Shown here one piece after another: positions 20,975-21,041 of a stretch of DNA of 21,041 bases. Numbering within the stretch: the stretch's first letter is position 1; every line of letters starts with the position of its first letter. Under the pieces are notes generated by a model, which saw nothing but the letters and a program-made list of their open reading frames with translations, had not been told where the DNA came from and made no database searches. The stretch spans positions 1-21,041 of the forward strand of contig CAYGHD010000010.1 of assembly GCA_964349675.1 (NCBI GenBank), read 5' to 3'. Source of the stretch: GWA1-54-10 sp964349675. GTDB taxonomy: Bacteria; Patescibacteriota; Minisyncoccia; Phycocordibacterales; SBAW01. A program made the position numbers and the translations under genes.

Positions 20975-21041
20975 GTCGGCGTAGCTCAGGTAGTTAGAGC
21001 ATGGGACTCATAAACCCAAGGTCGGAGGTGCAAGTCCTCCC
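20975..21041 (+). tRNA. tRNA-Met(CAU), probably elongator, cut by the window end
   Basis: The 5' acceptor strand is GTCGGCG (20975-20981), followed by TA and the D-stem GCTC/GAGC. The anticodon CAT is at 21009-21011. The window ends at position 66, the first base of the 3' acceptor strand, so acceptor pairing cannot be checked. The body (TAGCTCAG, TTAGAGC, CTCATAA) resembles elongator tRNA-Met; a tRNA-Ile with lysidine-modified CAU anticodon is the alternative. The D-loop AGGTAGTTA and T-loop TGCAAGT again give A18 (20992) and G55 (21030). The last pair of the anticodon stem is an A-A mismatch (31-39). Confidence 0.88.

Overview
This window most likely comes from a Candidate Phyla Radiation (Patescibacteria, Parcubacteria-like) genome. 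That is inferred from four things: a compact pil locus in which single short proteins stand in for PilN, PilO and PilP; few Shine-Dalgarno sequences and many -10-like boxes directly against start codons; a GatCA amidotransferase beside ligA; and unusual tRNAs. I ran no database search, so the lineage is moderately supported.

Layout. (1) Positions 1-1300: the end of a mobile element, a large serine recombinase cut by the window edge, with A/T-richer sequence than its surroundings, closed by a strong terminator. A nested direct and inverted repeat then separates it from a tRNA-Ser(GCU) on the minus strand. (2) 1500-2481: a possible small ORF with its own promoter-like box, ribosome site and terminator hairpin, then comF on the minus strand. 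(3) 2482-15592: a type IV pilus locus. It holds pilM, a reversed cell-wall gene (L,D-transpeptidase fused to a degraded D,D-carboxypeptidase-like domain), pilN-, pilO- and pilP-like genes, pilB, pilT, pilC, three major-pilin-like genes, prepilin peptidase pilD, and four overlapping minor-pilin genes that resemble the H/J/I/K tip set. (4) 15609-19394: ligA, gatC and gatA. (5) 19425-21041: a membrane-anchored protein with a HEPN-like RNAIAH motif, initiator tRNA-Met, a polytopic membrane protein, and a second CAU tRNA cut by the window end.

How the genes work together. PilM/N/O/P form the inner-membrane alignment complex, PilB extends and PilT retracts the fibre on the PilC platform, PilD matures the prepilins, and the minor pilins probably build the tip. 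ComF next to this locus suggests the pilus serves DNA uptake as well as attachment. GatCA amidates misacylated Glu-tRNA(Gln) and/or Asp-tRNA(Asn); gatB is not in the window.

Most notable observations: both CAU tRNAs carry A18 with G55 in place of the usual G18-U55 elbow pair, while tRNA-Ser keeps the standard pair; LigA has lost two of its four zinc-finger cysteines; the cell-wall fusion protein has an intact L,D-transpeptidase site but a broken carboxypeptidase site; a membrane protein ends in a HEPN-like motif; and extended -10 boxes lie so close to start codons that leaderless mRNAs are likely.
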